The position numbers and the translations under genes were made by a program. Positions 51,201-54,289 of a stretch of 64,000 nucleotides of DNA are shown here, in pieces. The notes beneath the pieces are model-generated. The model saw only the letters and a program-made list of their open reading frames with translations. It did no database searches and was not told the DNA's origin. The stretch is from Ctena decussata. Its lineage: Eukaryota > Mollusca > Bivalvia > Lucinida > Lucinidae. Numbering within the stretch: position 1 is the first letter of the stretch; each line of letters begins with the position of its first letter. The stretch spans positions 18,800,460 through 18,864,459 of the forward strand of contig OZ022500.1 of the NCBI GenBank assembly GCA_963989385.1, read 5' to 3'.

Positions 51201-54170
51201 TTTTATTATATACCTATCAATGATACGCCCTTTGAACTGCCTGCTTTCTGGCTTCTGATACAGAACGCCGTATCAAACTGACGTTTTCTGAATCCGTATC
51301 ACTATCCTTTAAAACGAGGCTATGTCTGAGTTCCAGCTTCGGGCGCGTCATTGTTTAACGTGCATCGTAGAAACGAGAACCAGAGATACTGGACAAGTGA
51401 CGTAACGTCAACAAACATGTCAAAATGGCGCGCCTCGATTGCTGAGTCGGCAGCGTTTGTCTCACGACTAGCTACATACCTCTGCCGCGGGGGTTCGAAT
51501 CCGGATCGATCCATTAGCGCTGGCAAATAAGAATGGTTGGCTGTTCCCTAAGGTATATAATAAACAAATTATTACAACAGTAACTTGATCTGGCGTACTG
51601 TATCACGTCTCGTGGCTGAGCTCATACCATCGGATCACCCTCGACGCAAGCGTCTCGGGTGATCCGATGGTAAGCTCATCCACTCGACGTGATACAGTAC
51701 GCCAGATCAAGTTACTATTATAATAATGTGTATTTATCATATGACGTCGCATCGGAGAGTGTAATAAAGCCATGCATTAAAAACGATAATCCACCAGTAG
51801 AATAAATATGCAAATAACGTCGAATCGTTATACGTTGACGTCCATAAAACGCCGCGTTTTCTAATGGCGAAATCGTGACGTTTCAGTGCAAATTTTGCTA
51901 ATAAAATGCGCTTTTAGTGTCATATGATAAATAGTATCTTGCATTCGTGCTCATGTATTATTAAATTTATTAAACTCGTTGGGGAAAACCGATAAGATGC
52001 TTGGCAAAGCCTCGCATCTTATCTTTTCCCCAACTCATTTAATAACTTCAGTAATACATGAGCACTCATGTAAAATCCTCTATTTACGGAATCGAGAATC
52101 CTGACTAGAAGACTTACAACACTCCACGTCCTCGCCGTTGATGCAGTCCTTGGTATAGTCACATAAAGTGCTTACATCAATGCATCTACCATCGTTACAT
52201 CTGAAACAGAACCAACGATAAATTGATAAATATATGATGGGGGCAAATGTTGCAAAAACCGGAATGAAGTTACTAATTACAAAGCACAAATACAAAGTCC
52301 ATCCATTAAAGATACGTATAAAGAAGACAAGAGATGTCGTCTGACAGCACAGCTAACCTGAACGGGTGTTAAACCATCGCACAGGCAAAGTTATAAGTCT
52401 GTAACCTTTCCTTGAAGGTTGCTCTTGAGGAATGGCTTGTACTAGATTAAACTTCAGGCAAGCCAATATAATATCATTAGAAAACTTTAGGCAGGCAGTA
52501 TCATGTCATTAGAAAAAAAAATAACAAAAGCCAAAATTTTATATGTCCTAAAGGTCATTATATGAGATTGGGGCGAAACTCTGTAAAACATTTGACCTAT
52601 ATCTTATTACAGTACAAGTATCAAAAACTTCCGTGCATGGGTGACTAAAATATTGGTCTTTTAAAAGAGTTGACTAAACATCCATTATAGTTGAAAAAGG
52701 CCAAACTTCTAAGTCCAGGCGCTTGACCATAAAGTCACTGAGCCGAGTGGGAGTAACATTTTGTATAACGTTGGACCAATATCTGGTTACTGTGCAGGTA
52801 CTAAAAGAATCCATTCGAGGGTTAATAGGATATGCGTCTTTTAAAAACCTTTAACCAAAATAGCAAATTCTGACGCTGACATTGACGCGGGCGCGGATGC
52901 AGACGCGGATGCAGACGCCGAACTAACAACAACGGGAAGCCGTTCCTGTACTTTCATACCGGCGAGCCAATTAAGGGAGCATGCAGTGACATATCAAACC
53001 TATATACTGCGATGCAAAGGTTTTAGCAGAGTATTGTCAGACAGAATTGTCAGTCATTATCAACAAAGTTTCAAAATCAGAATGTGTATCTTTTTCTTGT
53101 TGTGACAGAAAAAAGTATCTTGTATATATTTTAATAAAGAGCGGTTAAGTCTGCAATTTCTTTTTATTGCATTACTACATTATAAAACTGAGCTGTTCGA
53201 TTTTCAGAACAATTACGGCCGCTTTAATTTAAGGTGTCCATTTTTTTCTTTTTCTTATTTATTTCACGATAACATTTTAAACATACCGGTACTGTGTCAC
53301 CGTGCATATGCCTGAAAAAAAATGAAAGAAAAACATGTACCATAATAGCACACAAAACCAGATAATTTCATTGAATTGAAAATGTACAAAAGGATTAAGA
53401 TATATAGTCAACTCTCTGTATTTCAAACTACTGATATTTCAAGTACTCTTTTATGGTCCCAGAAATGTACTTTGAGCTTTCAGTAGTTTGAGATATCCGC
53501 AGTTGAATTTTTAAGAAAAAAGAAAATGTGTTAAAACTTTCCCCCTTTCAGCAGGCGCCTAATAATAAAGAAATAATGTATTTTCTTATAAGAAAATAAT
53601 TTTCTTATAAACTTGACTCTGTGACCCTATGCGTATTCCATAAATGATAAATCTGCATGCATATTTATTTACCTTAAACAACAGGGCTATGCCATCGCTC
53701 ACCTTGGGTTATAATTAAAACTGCCTTCATCTTATTCTGAATTATACAAATGCTGAATTTTTGTCATAAGTTCAAATACAGACATTATCAATCTGAACTG
53801 TCGTATCATTTGTTTTATTTCATCTTGCTTAGGAACAAAAAAGACGTAATGTGGATTTGTTTTATAAACGTCAAAACGTCAATCATAATTTGAATGTGAA
53901 TTGTGGCATGCAAAAAAGAAAAAAAAGAGGAAGTCAAAGATAGATAGGGACACAACACACGGTCAGAGATAGACCTACTGGAATTGTCACAATGAGCTTC
54001 ATCTCCTCCAGTTACACAGTCTTGCTTGCCATCACACCTTCCGAGAAGAGAGATAAATTCTCCATCACCACATTGAAAATACAGCGAAAGTTCCAGCCTT
54101 GTCAATTCTTCTTCTAATTCAAGCTTTGCCAAATCATTTTCCGGTCGAAATGAAAGATGTTCTGATGGGC
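4844..54170 (-). CDS. GRL101-like receptor gene (LDLa / fibrinogen-like / LRR / 7TM / kinase-like tail), 15 exons, 5' end not in window
   Basis: This is a gene-level entry; each exon is listed separately. Fifteen exons on the minus strand are joined by GT-AG introns of about 0.4-13.7 kb. Summed exon length is 3,485 nt; with one base carried in from an unseen upstream exon this is 1,162 codons ending in TAG at 4844-4846. All internal phases agree, which is strong evidence for the model. Domain order is: a degenerate LDLa, three LDLa, a fibrinogen-like cysteine region, two LDLa, LRR N-cap and repeats, seven helices, then a kinase-like tail. LDLa plus LRR plus 7TM is the layout of the Lymnaea GRL101 receptor and of relaxin-type LGRs, so a plasma-membrane receptor with a large ectodomain is inferred. 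The ligand is unknown. The signal peptide and start are missing. Order and phase are solid down to the 7TM exons; the last three exons are less certain. Confidence 0.85.
5175..5407. mobile_element. Fold-back MITE, family A, copy 3
   Basis: It has the same arms and core as the copy at 801, with outer ends agcgacacaacaaaacc and ggttttgtcatgtcgttgct. It lies about 210 bp upstream (in receptor orientation) of the terminal exon. Confidence 0.82.
5408..6942. other. Intron sequence, no feature recognised
   Basis: The motif ATACTGAACAAAAATAAAAA at 5869 recurs as ATACTGAACAAAAAAAGAAA at 55330, so a decayed repeat starts here. Nothing else supported. Confidence 0.4.
6943..6967 (+). repeat. (GA)n microsatellite
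   Basis: Twelve uninterrupted GA units. Two minus-strand frames read it as Leu-Ser repeats, which are artefacts. Confidence 0.95.
6968..7806. other. Intron sequence, no feature recognised
   Basis: AT-rich; short direct repeats of tttattt at 7350-7400. No exon or element boundary seen. Confidence 0.5.
7807..9319 (-). mobile_element. Pearl-like element, reverse orientation
   Basis: Read on the minus strand it begins CAAGAGGGCCACGAGGCCCT (hairpin), then GAATCGCTCACCTGAG, long degenerate tandem units (7900-9270), a GACGGAC cap (7860-7893) and terminal gctcatgtgagct. The copy facing it starts at 9382 with the same terminus. Confidence 0.78.
9151..9964. repeat. 407-bp tandem duplication
   Basis: 9151-9557 and 9558-9964 are nearly identical head-to-tail copies spanning the junction of the two facing pearl-like elements. 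Both carry the same open frame (MAYRTQVSDSGPRGPLVF), which is repeat-derived. Confidence 0.85.
9382..12440 (+). mobile_element. Pearl-like element, truncated before its cap
   Basis: It begins CAAGAGGGCAAAGAGGCCCT / GAATCGCTCAC, then many diverged 300-450-bp units with recurring text such as accaagtttcaagg..., catatatgggcatggcggcc and ttggtcatgtgacc. No GACG cap or terminal hairpin at the right end. Confidence 0.72.
12560..12789 (-). CDS. Receptor exon: kinase-like (pseudokinase) segment
   Basis: The 230-nt exon is phase 1 in and phase 0 out; acceptor ttgtttattttcag, donor gtaaga. The frame is open throughout: ALDRLLDLWNSRLLIPPMLS, then SFVPLPEYISSGQF, and later LLHERDLSHSNLSVENVFVK. The last string aligns with the kinase catalytic loop (YLHERGIVHRDLKPENVLL): the catalytic Asp and Lys become Asn and Ser while the loop Asn is kept, so an active kinase is unlikely. 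Assigning it to the receptor rests on strand, phase and order. The first ~40 nt and the acceptor are repeated twice more just upstream, at 12839 and 12924. Confidence 0.65.
12749..12980 (-). repeat. Tandem triplication of an exon edge and its splice acceptor
   Basis: Three head-to-tail copies start at 12749, 12839 and 12924 (periods of about 90 and 85 bp). Each holds the first ~40 nt of the kinase-like exon, its pyrimidine tract and AG acceptor, and part of the intron. Only the copy at 12749 continues into the open exon. The others have changes such as a stop within the exon edge in the third copy. Confidence 0.8.
12984..13055. mobile_element. Fold-back MITE, family A, single arm
   Basis: Only one arm is present: aggcggatgcccagac, tgatctgagtcc, then the ggttgtcatgtcg end. 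It lies in the 0.4-kb intron between the two kinase-like exons. Confidence 0.7.
13193..13232 (-). CDS. Candidate receptor exon: start of kinase-like tail
   Basis: The 40-nt candidate exon lies between the acceptor cgccctcttccag and the donor gtaaaa. It is phase 0 in and phase 1 out, which fits both the TM7 exon and the kinase-like exon at 12789. It reads NPGLKIMYPKHVS; the LKIM part could stand for the VAIK strand, but this is by eye. A longer alternative beginning at 13272 (80 nt) is open only in another frame and does not join to the next exon. The glycine-loop part of a kinase N-lobe is not found, so one or more exons between 13.3 and 26.9 kb may be missing from this model. Confidence 0.45.
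13289..13357. repeat. Perfect 27-bp inverted repeat in the intron before a candidate exon
   Basis: The arms 13289-13315 and 13331-13357 are exact complements (atatatgttgtgatatctca...), and the 15-nt loop pairs further (GCCT with AGGC). It lies 57 nt upstream, in transcript sense, of the acceptor at 13232 and 17 nt from an alternative acceptor at 13272. Confidence 0.92.
14110..14212 (+). mobile_element. Short 5'-truncated LINE 3' end with 16-bp TSD
   Basis: A 103-bp insert is flanked by AAAAGATTACCAGGAG at 14094-14109 and 14213-14228. The insert matches the 3' end of the LINE fragment at 34890-36175 (cgcttactgtcagatcctgta ... atattgt.taaacc). Confidence 0.85.
14365..15739. mobile_element. Element Y with GGGTGCAAATTTGCACCC subterminal repeats, nested in X
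   Basis: A 1,375-bp element with ends CGTGTTCATGTGCACTTTTT / GCA inverted at 15717-15739. Just inside each end are several palindromic or half copies of GGGTGCAAATTTGCACCC (14391-14580 and 15655-15720), like subterminal transposase-binding arrays. No transposase is recognised; the ORFs of 81-122 codons inside look like chance. Confidence 0.75.
16612..17394. other. Intron; weak candidate exon only
   Basis: A minus-strand stretch at about 17120-17206 reads KQAAKAGTVVFKTHW and could be a kinase N-lobe piece, but the splice sites are poor and the phase does not fit the model. Confidence 0.3.
17890..19420 (+). mobile_element. LINE 3' fragment with 10-bp TSD
   Basis: It is flanked by ATAAGTTTGC at 17880-17889 and 19421-19430. 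From 18462 it encodes, in two frames broken by a shift near 18710, the C-terminal end of a non-LTR reverse transcriptase: ...IDLWNSLDNDLK..., then LHSRLRNQCSDLNSDLY and a C-A-C-A ... HFFFECQKYDVQR cysteine/histidine motif. It ends in caataaaatacgtttaaact. Dead copy. Confidence 0.85.
18249..18290 (+). repeat. (CT)n microsatellite
   Basis: About 20 CT units inside the 17890-19420 LINE insertion, upstream of its coding remnant. Confidence 0.95.
19512..21325 (+). mobile_element. Pearl-like element with ten ~155-bp tandem units
   Basis: It starts AGGGCCCCGCC and ends with the hairpin AGGGCCTCCGCAGACTTCGT / CTGGCGGGGCCCT, so the two tips are inverted repeats. The core is about ten units of tgcacatcgtctgatgatgc ... 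tttgtaccaagtctcgtgaa. The cap is (GACGGACA)n at 21225-21276. Confidence 0.85.
21871..23316. other. Intron sequence with little structure
   Basis: Apart from the orphan terminal repeat at 22012 and a short direct repeat (ggttagcttaccttg at 22998 and 23020), nothing is recognised. Confidence 0.5.
22012..22060 (+). mobile_element. Orphan mariner-like terminal repeat
   Basis: TACGAGGGGCATTTCAGAAA followed by TAATGTAAATGACC resembles the termini of the two TA-flanked elements. I found no matching inverted end downstream. Confidence 0.45.
23317..26240 (+). mobile_element. Pearl-like element with six ~455-bp tandem units
   Basis: 5' tip CAAGAGGACCAATGGTCCT (hairpin) then GTAGCTCACCTG. Units begin near 23640, 24113, 24560, 25014, 25468 and 25924. 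A GACGACGCC-rich cap is at 26157-26206 and the terminal hairpin is AGCTCACCTTGACAGGTGAG / CT. The repeated ORFs on both strands (80-93 codons) are artefacts of the repeat. Confidence 0.88.
26241..26944. other. Intron start; decayed repeat shared with 53.4 kb
   Basis: 26690-26825 carries ttctgggaccagaaaatcag / tagtttgagata, found in related form at 53395-53505. It looks like old transposon ends. The alternative receptor stop at 26861 lies here. Confidence 0.45.
26945..27114 (-). CDS. Receptor exon: end of TM6, TM7 and start of cytoplasmic tail
   Basis: The 170-nt exon is phase 1 in (GTATACTAG after tctttacag) and joins to give CWFPVGILGILALTGH. TM7 carries LPINSALNPFLYTL, the NPxxY motif. It then continues STILTRGVRIFAYGSLNSRF. 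The chosen end is the near-perfect donor gtaagt at 26944, leaving phase 0. A second good donor (gtaaga) lies 42 nt upstream, also phase 0. If neither is used, the frame runs to a stop at 26861, giving a receptor with a tail of about 40 residues and no kinase-like part. Alternative ends are therefore possible here. Confidence 0.88.
27115..28687. other. Intron sequence, no feature recognised
   Basis: No exon-like or repeat boundary could be supported on either strand. Confidence 0.5.
28688..28861. mobile_element. Fold-back element
   Basis: Inverted arms of about 45 bp with agattcttg, caagtgatttgttgcccaat and atatcactggtt, mirrored at 28815-28861; the centre is also palindromic (gtgatat...atatcac). 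174 bp, no coding capacity. Confidence 0.85.
29018..30122 (-). mobile_element. Pearl-like element, reverse orientation
   Basis: The cap (gtctgtctgttcgtcc ... ccgtccgaccgtctgtcc, 29052-29094) is at the left. About five ~170-bp units follow (catgaaactttaaatatatatc, gctgatacatgtcaaatttcg and variants). The tips share ATCCC..GGCGAA. It is interrupted by a SINE at 29320. Confidence 0.75.
29320..29483 (+). mobile_element. tRNA-derived SINE inside a pearl-like element
   Basis: It has a tRNA-like head (gtggatatcgtgctgg A-box region, ggactacgaatcc arm) followed by a cggatgagac...ccgaggtcccg body of the sort seen in molluscan SINEs. It is flanked by ATCACCAT at 29312-29319 and 29484-29491. Confidence 0.65.
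30123..30474. other. Intron sequence, no feature recognised
   Basis: Contains an attagcaataaa / tttattgctaat inverted motif near 30290-30320 and nothing else. Confidence 0.5.
30475..31922 (-). CDS. Receptor exon: LRR ectodomain and transmembrane helices 1-6
   Basis: This is a single 1,448-nt exon, phase 2 in and phase 1 out. It opens with an LRR N-cap (CPEGCNCTGMTADC), then about six LRRs with visible L-x-x-L-x-L-x-x-N steps (e.g. LILDLSYNNI, LSRLHLTGN), and an LGR-like cysteine hinge (FCCIRP ... NCYPHEDEFSSC). From about residue 240 come six hydrophobic helices: TM1 with LLGNSAS, TM2 with NLAFTD, an extracellular-loop Cys, TM3 ending in IDRLLVIKYPF in place of DRY, TM4 with a central Trp, TM5, and TM6 with DFLCWFPVG. 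These are hallmarks of rhodopsin-family receptors of the glycoprotein-hormone/relaxin LGR group. The donor gtaagc after CTAG is strong. Open frames on the opposite strand here are shadows. Confidence 0.95.
31923..32890. other. Intron sequence, no feature recognised
   Basis: Between LDLa 6 and the LRR/7TM exon. A C-rich patch at 32315-32360. No additional exon seen. Confidence 0.5.
32891..33020 (-). CDS. Receptor exon: complete LDLa module (LDLa 6)
   Basis: The 130-nt exon is phase 1 in and phase 2 out; acceptor ttattatag, donor gtaatg. It reads LPTQICVSQYRCLQSNIC, LPQQYLCDGYRQC and PLGDDERLC. The module has six cysteines and the D-x-x-x-D-D-E end. It joins directly to the LRR N-cap of the next exon (CNF-R-CPEGC). 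Confidence 0.9.
33021..33673. other. Intron sequence, no feature recognised
   Basis: A loose inverted pair (gattgaatagtaaac near 33267, gtctactattcaataac near 33325) and nothing further. Confidence 0.45.
33674..34660. mobile_element. Probable TIR element, about 1 kb
   Basis: GGTCACCTTAGGTGTCAACT / AAAATGAC at the left is matched in inverted form by GTTGCCAACTTAAATGACC at the right. A 133-codon minus-strand ORF (34138-34539) lies inside; it has no motif I recognise. A small TGTACCTTGTATTTTTAYC minisatellite is at 34545-34615. Confidence 0.55.
34890..36175 (+). mobile_element. LINE 3' fragment (reverse transcriptase C-terminus)
   Basis: The ORF from 34947 to 35399 reads YFNSFFPSTIRAWNDLPEHI and later HTRLRKECSSLNSHLYRR and CSCGVFESAFHFFFTCPKY. 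This is the C-terminal part of a jockey/CR1-like reverse transcriptase, related to the fragments at 17.9 and 39.3 kb. The 3' UTR continues to about 36175. It is 5'-truncated. Confidence 0.85.
36271..36387 (-). CDS. Receptor exon: complete LDLa module (LDLa 5)
   Basis: The 117-nt exon is phase 1 in and out; acceptor tttatttctcag, donor gtaagt. It encodes ECFPCPVGYFKCPKSFC, LESRFVCDGYPNC and LNGEDEEDC. Six cysteines, the Phe before C2 and the acidic calcium-site residues are all in place. Confidence 0.9.
36388..37219. other. Intron sequence, no feature recognised
   Basis: Searched for a further LDLa exon on the minus strand; none found. Confidence 0.5.
37220..37354 (-). CDS. Receptor exon: cysteine-rich linker before LDLa 5
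   Basis: The 135-nt exon is phase 1 in and out. The acceptor is cacttccag. It encodes DFIPELPDIVCGNGMTAPNE, then TRCLFNVTEFGAMSGC and RNLAHLQEC. I chose the weaker donor gtactc, directly after GAATGCG, instead of the better-looking gtagta 47 nt downstream. Only the former keeps phase with the next exon, giving ...HLQEC-E-CFPCPVGYFKC.... The downstream site would shift the frame. The R-C-x-F/Y ... G-C-R-x-L-x-H-L-x-x-C pattern is the part just before an LDLa in related receptors, as far as I remember the family. Confidence 0.75.
37446..37818. mobile_element. Two adjacent fold-back structures
   Basis: 37446-37590 holds inverted copies of gcgacgt..ttgcgacagtat, and 37651-37818 has arms ggggataactgta and gaaggtaaatcgtcg mirrored at the right side. 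Located in the intron between the exons at 42438 and 37354. Confidence 0.7.
37819..39224. other. Intron sequence, no feature recognised
   Basis: Follows the fold-back structures; 67-74-codon ORFs on both strands lack support. Confidence 0.5.
39225..40290 (-). mobile_element. LINE 3' fragment, minus strand, frameshifted
   Basis: Three successive frames from 40288 down to about 39230: WAVQWLVNFNPSKTESMIIS (RT thumb region), then MNYGLAPFYLNNLVPTLVQE ... SFLPSVFRDWNALP, and a last piece with ICGAVETTKHFFISCPNY. Frame breaks near 39805 and 39440 show it is dead. Confidence 0.85.
40477..41789 (+). mobile_element. Pearl-like element with ~170-bp units
   Basis: 5' tip CAAGAGCATGTGAGCATTAG / CACACGC. 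At least five units with ctgattctctcttacacgg / tacaactagtcat...caacgtttgta. The terminal hairpin is TATACCCCCTATATACTTCG / TATACCGGGGGTATA. The GACG cap is replaced by an AAAC/AAAG-rich run. Confidence 0.78.
41790..42437. other. Intron sequence, no feature recognised
   Basis: The 119-codon minus-strand ORF (42093-42452) runs into the exon at 42438 in another frame and looks like chance. Confidence 0.5.
42438..42607 (-). CDS. Receptor exon: fibrinogen-like region, continued
   Basis: The 170-nt exon is phase 2 in and phase 1 out. The acceptor is gtttcttttcag and the donor gtaatt. It reads SYYEDCNGTAINGYHSVLSF and then a hydrophilic strand-like segment with repeated Arg/Lys-Ile alternation, ending in NPVVCFS. 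The cysteine spacing continues the module of the two exons upstream. Joining AA from the previous exon to the first A here restores Lys. Confidence 0.83.
42608..43475. other. Intron sequence, probable remnant of a pearl-like element
   Basis: tatctatcatcataccaaat followed by cgccgactccgacgcaggag and agctaaata near 43115 resembles a cap and tip of a pearl-like element. Too short to define. Confidence 0.4.
43476..45866. mobile_element. Long inverted-repeat element interrupted by a pearl-like element
   Basis: The arms 43476-43708 and 45624-45866 are diverged inverted repeats (e.g. ttcagctgatgattagc, gggagtcatattataagct, atatatcttcctttataag). A further inverted pair lies inside at about 45190-45240 and 45545-45615. 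A pearl-like element (43712-44813) sits exactly next to the left arm. Confidence 0.7.
43712..44813 (+). mobile_element. Pearl-like element with GACGCC cap
   Basis: 5' tip CAAGAGCTGTCGCCTGACAG (hairpin) then CATAGCTCGCCTGAA. Units of ~150 bp with ccatgaccttgacatcaagg. Cap GACGCGGACGCTGACGCGGA (44735-44770). Terminal hairpin AGCTCTTCCTGAACTTTCGT / TCAGGCGAGCT. Same family as 52328. Confidence 0.82.
45867..46634. other. Intron sequence, no feature recognised
   Basis: No repeat boundary or exon supported. Confidence 0.5.
46635..46938 (-). CDS. Receptor exon: fibrinogen-like cysteine region
   Basis: The 304-nt exon is phase 1 in and phase 2 out; acceptor tatttcag, donor gtaaga. It continues the region begun in the previous exon: EEMECNFDN (like the D-V-x-C-D/N-M step of fibrinogen and CNTNAP-type modules), a SDRILDLQYGSLSALHVL stretch, then cysteines in RCFQSVDQLC and QLCHC. 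No enzyme motif is visible. The resemblance to the fibrinogen-like part of contactin-associated proteins is by eye and should be treated as tentative. The exon itself is firm because both phases fit. Confidence 0.85.
46976..47045. mobile_element. Fold-back MITE, family A, single arm
   Basis: Only the right arm is present (caggctgatctgagtcttcg ... gttggttttctcg). It starts less than 40 bp upstream, in receptor orientation, of the exon beginning at 46938. Confidence 0.7.
47189..47429. mobile_element. Fold-back MITE, family A, full copy
   Basis: A diverged full-length copy: outer ends gagccacgacatgac and gtcctgtcgtcggtc, inner aggctgg / gggcgg segments and the conserved ctgatcagactggg core. Confidence 0.78.
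47496..47675 (-). CDS. Receptor exon: LDLa module and start of fibrinogen-like region
   Basis: The 180-nt exon is phase 1 in and out. It encodes a complete LDLa (SCNPGTSFSCGDGTCIPLAY, then RCDGRPDC and QSEEDEKNC), a short linker, and TCQEWWNAGYRDNGMYTI. That last string resembles the opening of fibrinogen-related domains (C-x-E-W-x3-A-G ... G-x-Y-x-I). The acceptor is ttctcag and the donor gtaaat. The single C left over joins AT of the next exon to make His. The open frame on the same strand in another register is a shadow. Confidence 0.87.
47911..47994 (-). repeat. C-rich low-complexity run (G4-prone on minus strand)
   Basis: Long C runs on the plus strand (14 or more in a row) mean G runs in the sense strand of the receptor pre-mRNA, within the intron upstream of the exon at 47675. 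Confidence 0.85.
48115..49054 (+). mobile_element. Pearl-like element ending beside a receptor exon
   Basis: 5' tip TGTGTCTGTTAGACACTAAT then GATGCCCCC. Four to five ~180-bp units (actaagttcaaaaggccgta ... cccacatgcacatcttgaat). ACGG-rich cap at 48979-49012. Terminal hairpin GCCCCCTGACTATCGTCACT / GGGG then TATAAA. It ends about 14 bp from the exon at 49068. Confidence 0.82.
49068..49175 (-). CDS. Receptor exon: complete LDLa module
   Basis: The 108-nt exon is phase 1 in and out, and encodes one whole LDLa: CGPAEYSCDSKMCIDIDMRC, then DGKPDC and SFGEDENRC. All six cysteines and the calcium-site acidic residues are present. The acceptor is ttttccag and the donor is gtaagtc, a very good match. 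The exon is squeezed between two mobile elements: a pearl-like element ends about 7 bp beyond the donor hexamer, and the terminal inverted repeat of a 1.4-kb element starts about 25 bp upstream of the acceptor. Confidence 0.88.
49201..50607. mobile_element. Long-TIR element X, copy 2
   Basis: A 1,407-bp element has tips AAAAAGAAAGGCAATGATC and AAAAAGATAGGCAATAATC, long inverted arms and an interior homologous to copy 1. ORFs of 140-149 codons in the arms and interior are not conserved in copy 1. It ends 25 bp from the acceptor of the LDLa exon at 49175. Confidence 0.8.
50608..51429. other. Intron sequence, no feature recognised
   Basis: A short gatctgagtctgctct piece near 51160 may be a MITE family A scrap. 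Confidence 0.45.
51430..51560 (+). mobile_element. Possible SINE with tRNA-like head
   Basis: TTGCTGAGTCGG fits a pol III A box and GGTTCGAATCC is a perfect B box about 55 nt downstream. No clear target-site duplication was found. It could also be a tRNA pseudogene. Confidence 0.45.
51579..52064. repeat. Cluster of three palindromes
   Basis: 51579-51716: arms agtaacttgatctggcgtac ... exactly mirrored, with a second palindrome (ccatcggatcaccc / gggtgatccgatgg) inside. 51729-51935: gtatttatcatatgac mirrored by gtcatatgataaatag. 51948-52064: tgctcatgtatta ... cgttggggaaaa mirrored. It ends 24 bp below the exon at 52088. Confidence 0.85.
52088..52200 (-). CDS. Receptor exon: LDLa module (C2-C6)
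   Basis: The exon is 113 nt, phase 2 in and phase 1 out. The acceptor is ttctgtttcag at 52201. It encodes CNDGRCIDVSTLCDYTKDC followed by the acidic INGEDVEC end, i.e. cysteines 2-6 of an LDLa, then a short CKSSSQDSRF linker. An earlier donor (gtaagt after TGT T) has a better consensus but would create a stop when joined to the next exon, so the downstream donor gtaaat after TTC C is chosen. With it the next codon becomes Gln and the frame stays open. Confidence 0.82.
52328..52970 (+). mobile_element. Pearl-like element, short copy
   Basis: 5' tip CAAGAGATGTCGTCTGACAG, three degenerate units, cap gacgcgggcgcggatgcaga (52876-52918), terminal cttcccgttgtt-like hairpin region. Same family as 43712. 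Confidence 0.75.
53287..53311 (-). CDS. Receptor microexon (25 nt) supplying C1 of an LDLa module
   Basis: The 25-nt exon is preceded on the minus strand by a strong pyrimidine-rich acceptor (ttcattttttttcag) and followed by the donor gtatgt. It takes phase 1 and leaves phase 2, which is exactly what is needed to join the exon ending at 53979 to the one starting at 52200; without it those two do not join in frame at their best splice sites. With it the protein reads C-T-V-T-Q-Y-R-C-N-D-G-R-C, restoring the C1-x5-F/Y-x-C2 spacing of an LDLa module that is otherwise missing its first cysteine. Both the phase and the cysteine pattern support it, so I regard it as real despite its size. Confidence 0.8.
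53312..53978. other. Intron between LDLa exon and microexon
   Basis: 53395-53505 holds two inverted copies of tatttcaaactactgat / cagtagtttgagatat around tggtcccagaaa, a decayed element also seen near 26.7 kb. Confidence 0.5.
53979..54170 (-). CDS. Receptor exon 1 of those visible: linker and degenerate LDLa module
   Basis: The exon is 192 nt, phase 1 in and phase 1 out. The acceptor is the tag before GCCCATCAG at 54170 and the donor is gtaggt at 53978. It encodes a charged linker rich in Leu and Glu (residues about 1-30), then FQCGDGEFISLLGRCDGKQDC and an acidic GGDEAHC end typical of an LDLa calcium site. The module has only C2, C4, C5 and C6: C1 is absent and the C3 position is Phe. Because C1 pairs with C3 in LDLa folds, one whole disulfide is lost. 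The unseen upstream exon must end in phase 1. A mariner-like element begins 120 bp upstream, at 54290. Confidence 0.8.
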
Positions 54171-54289
54171 CTAAAACATATAAGATTGCAATGTTTACAA
54201 CAAAAATAAATTATTTTATAATGCTTTAGATTCTCATAAAAAAATACCATTTAATAATAATCAAACGACGAATTTACAACGGTTATATA

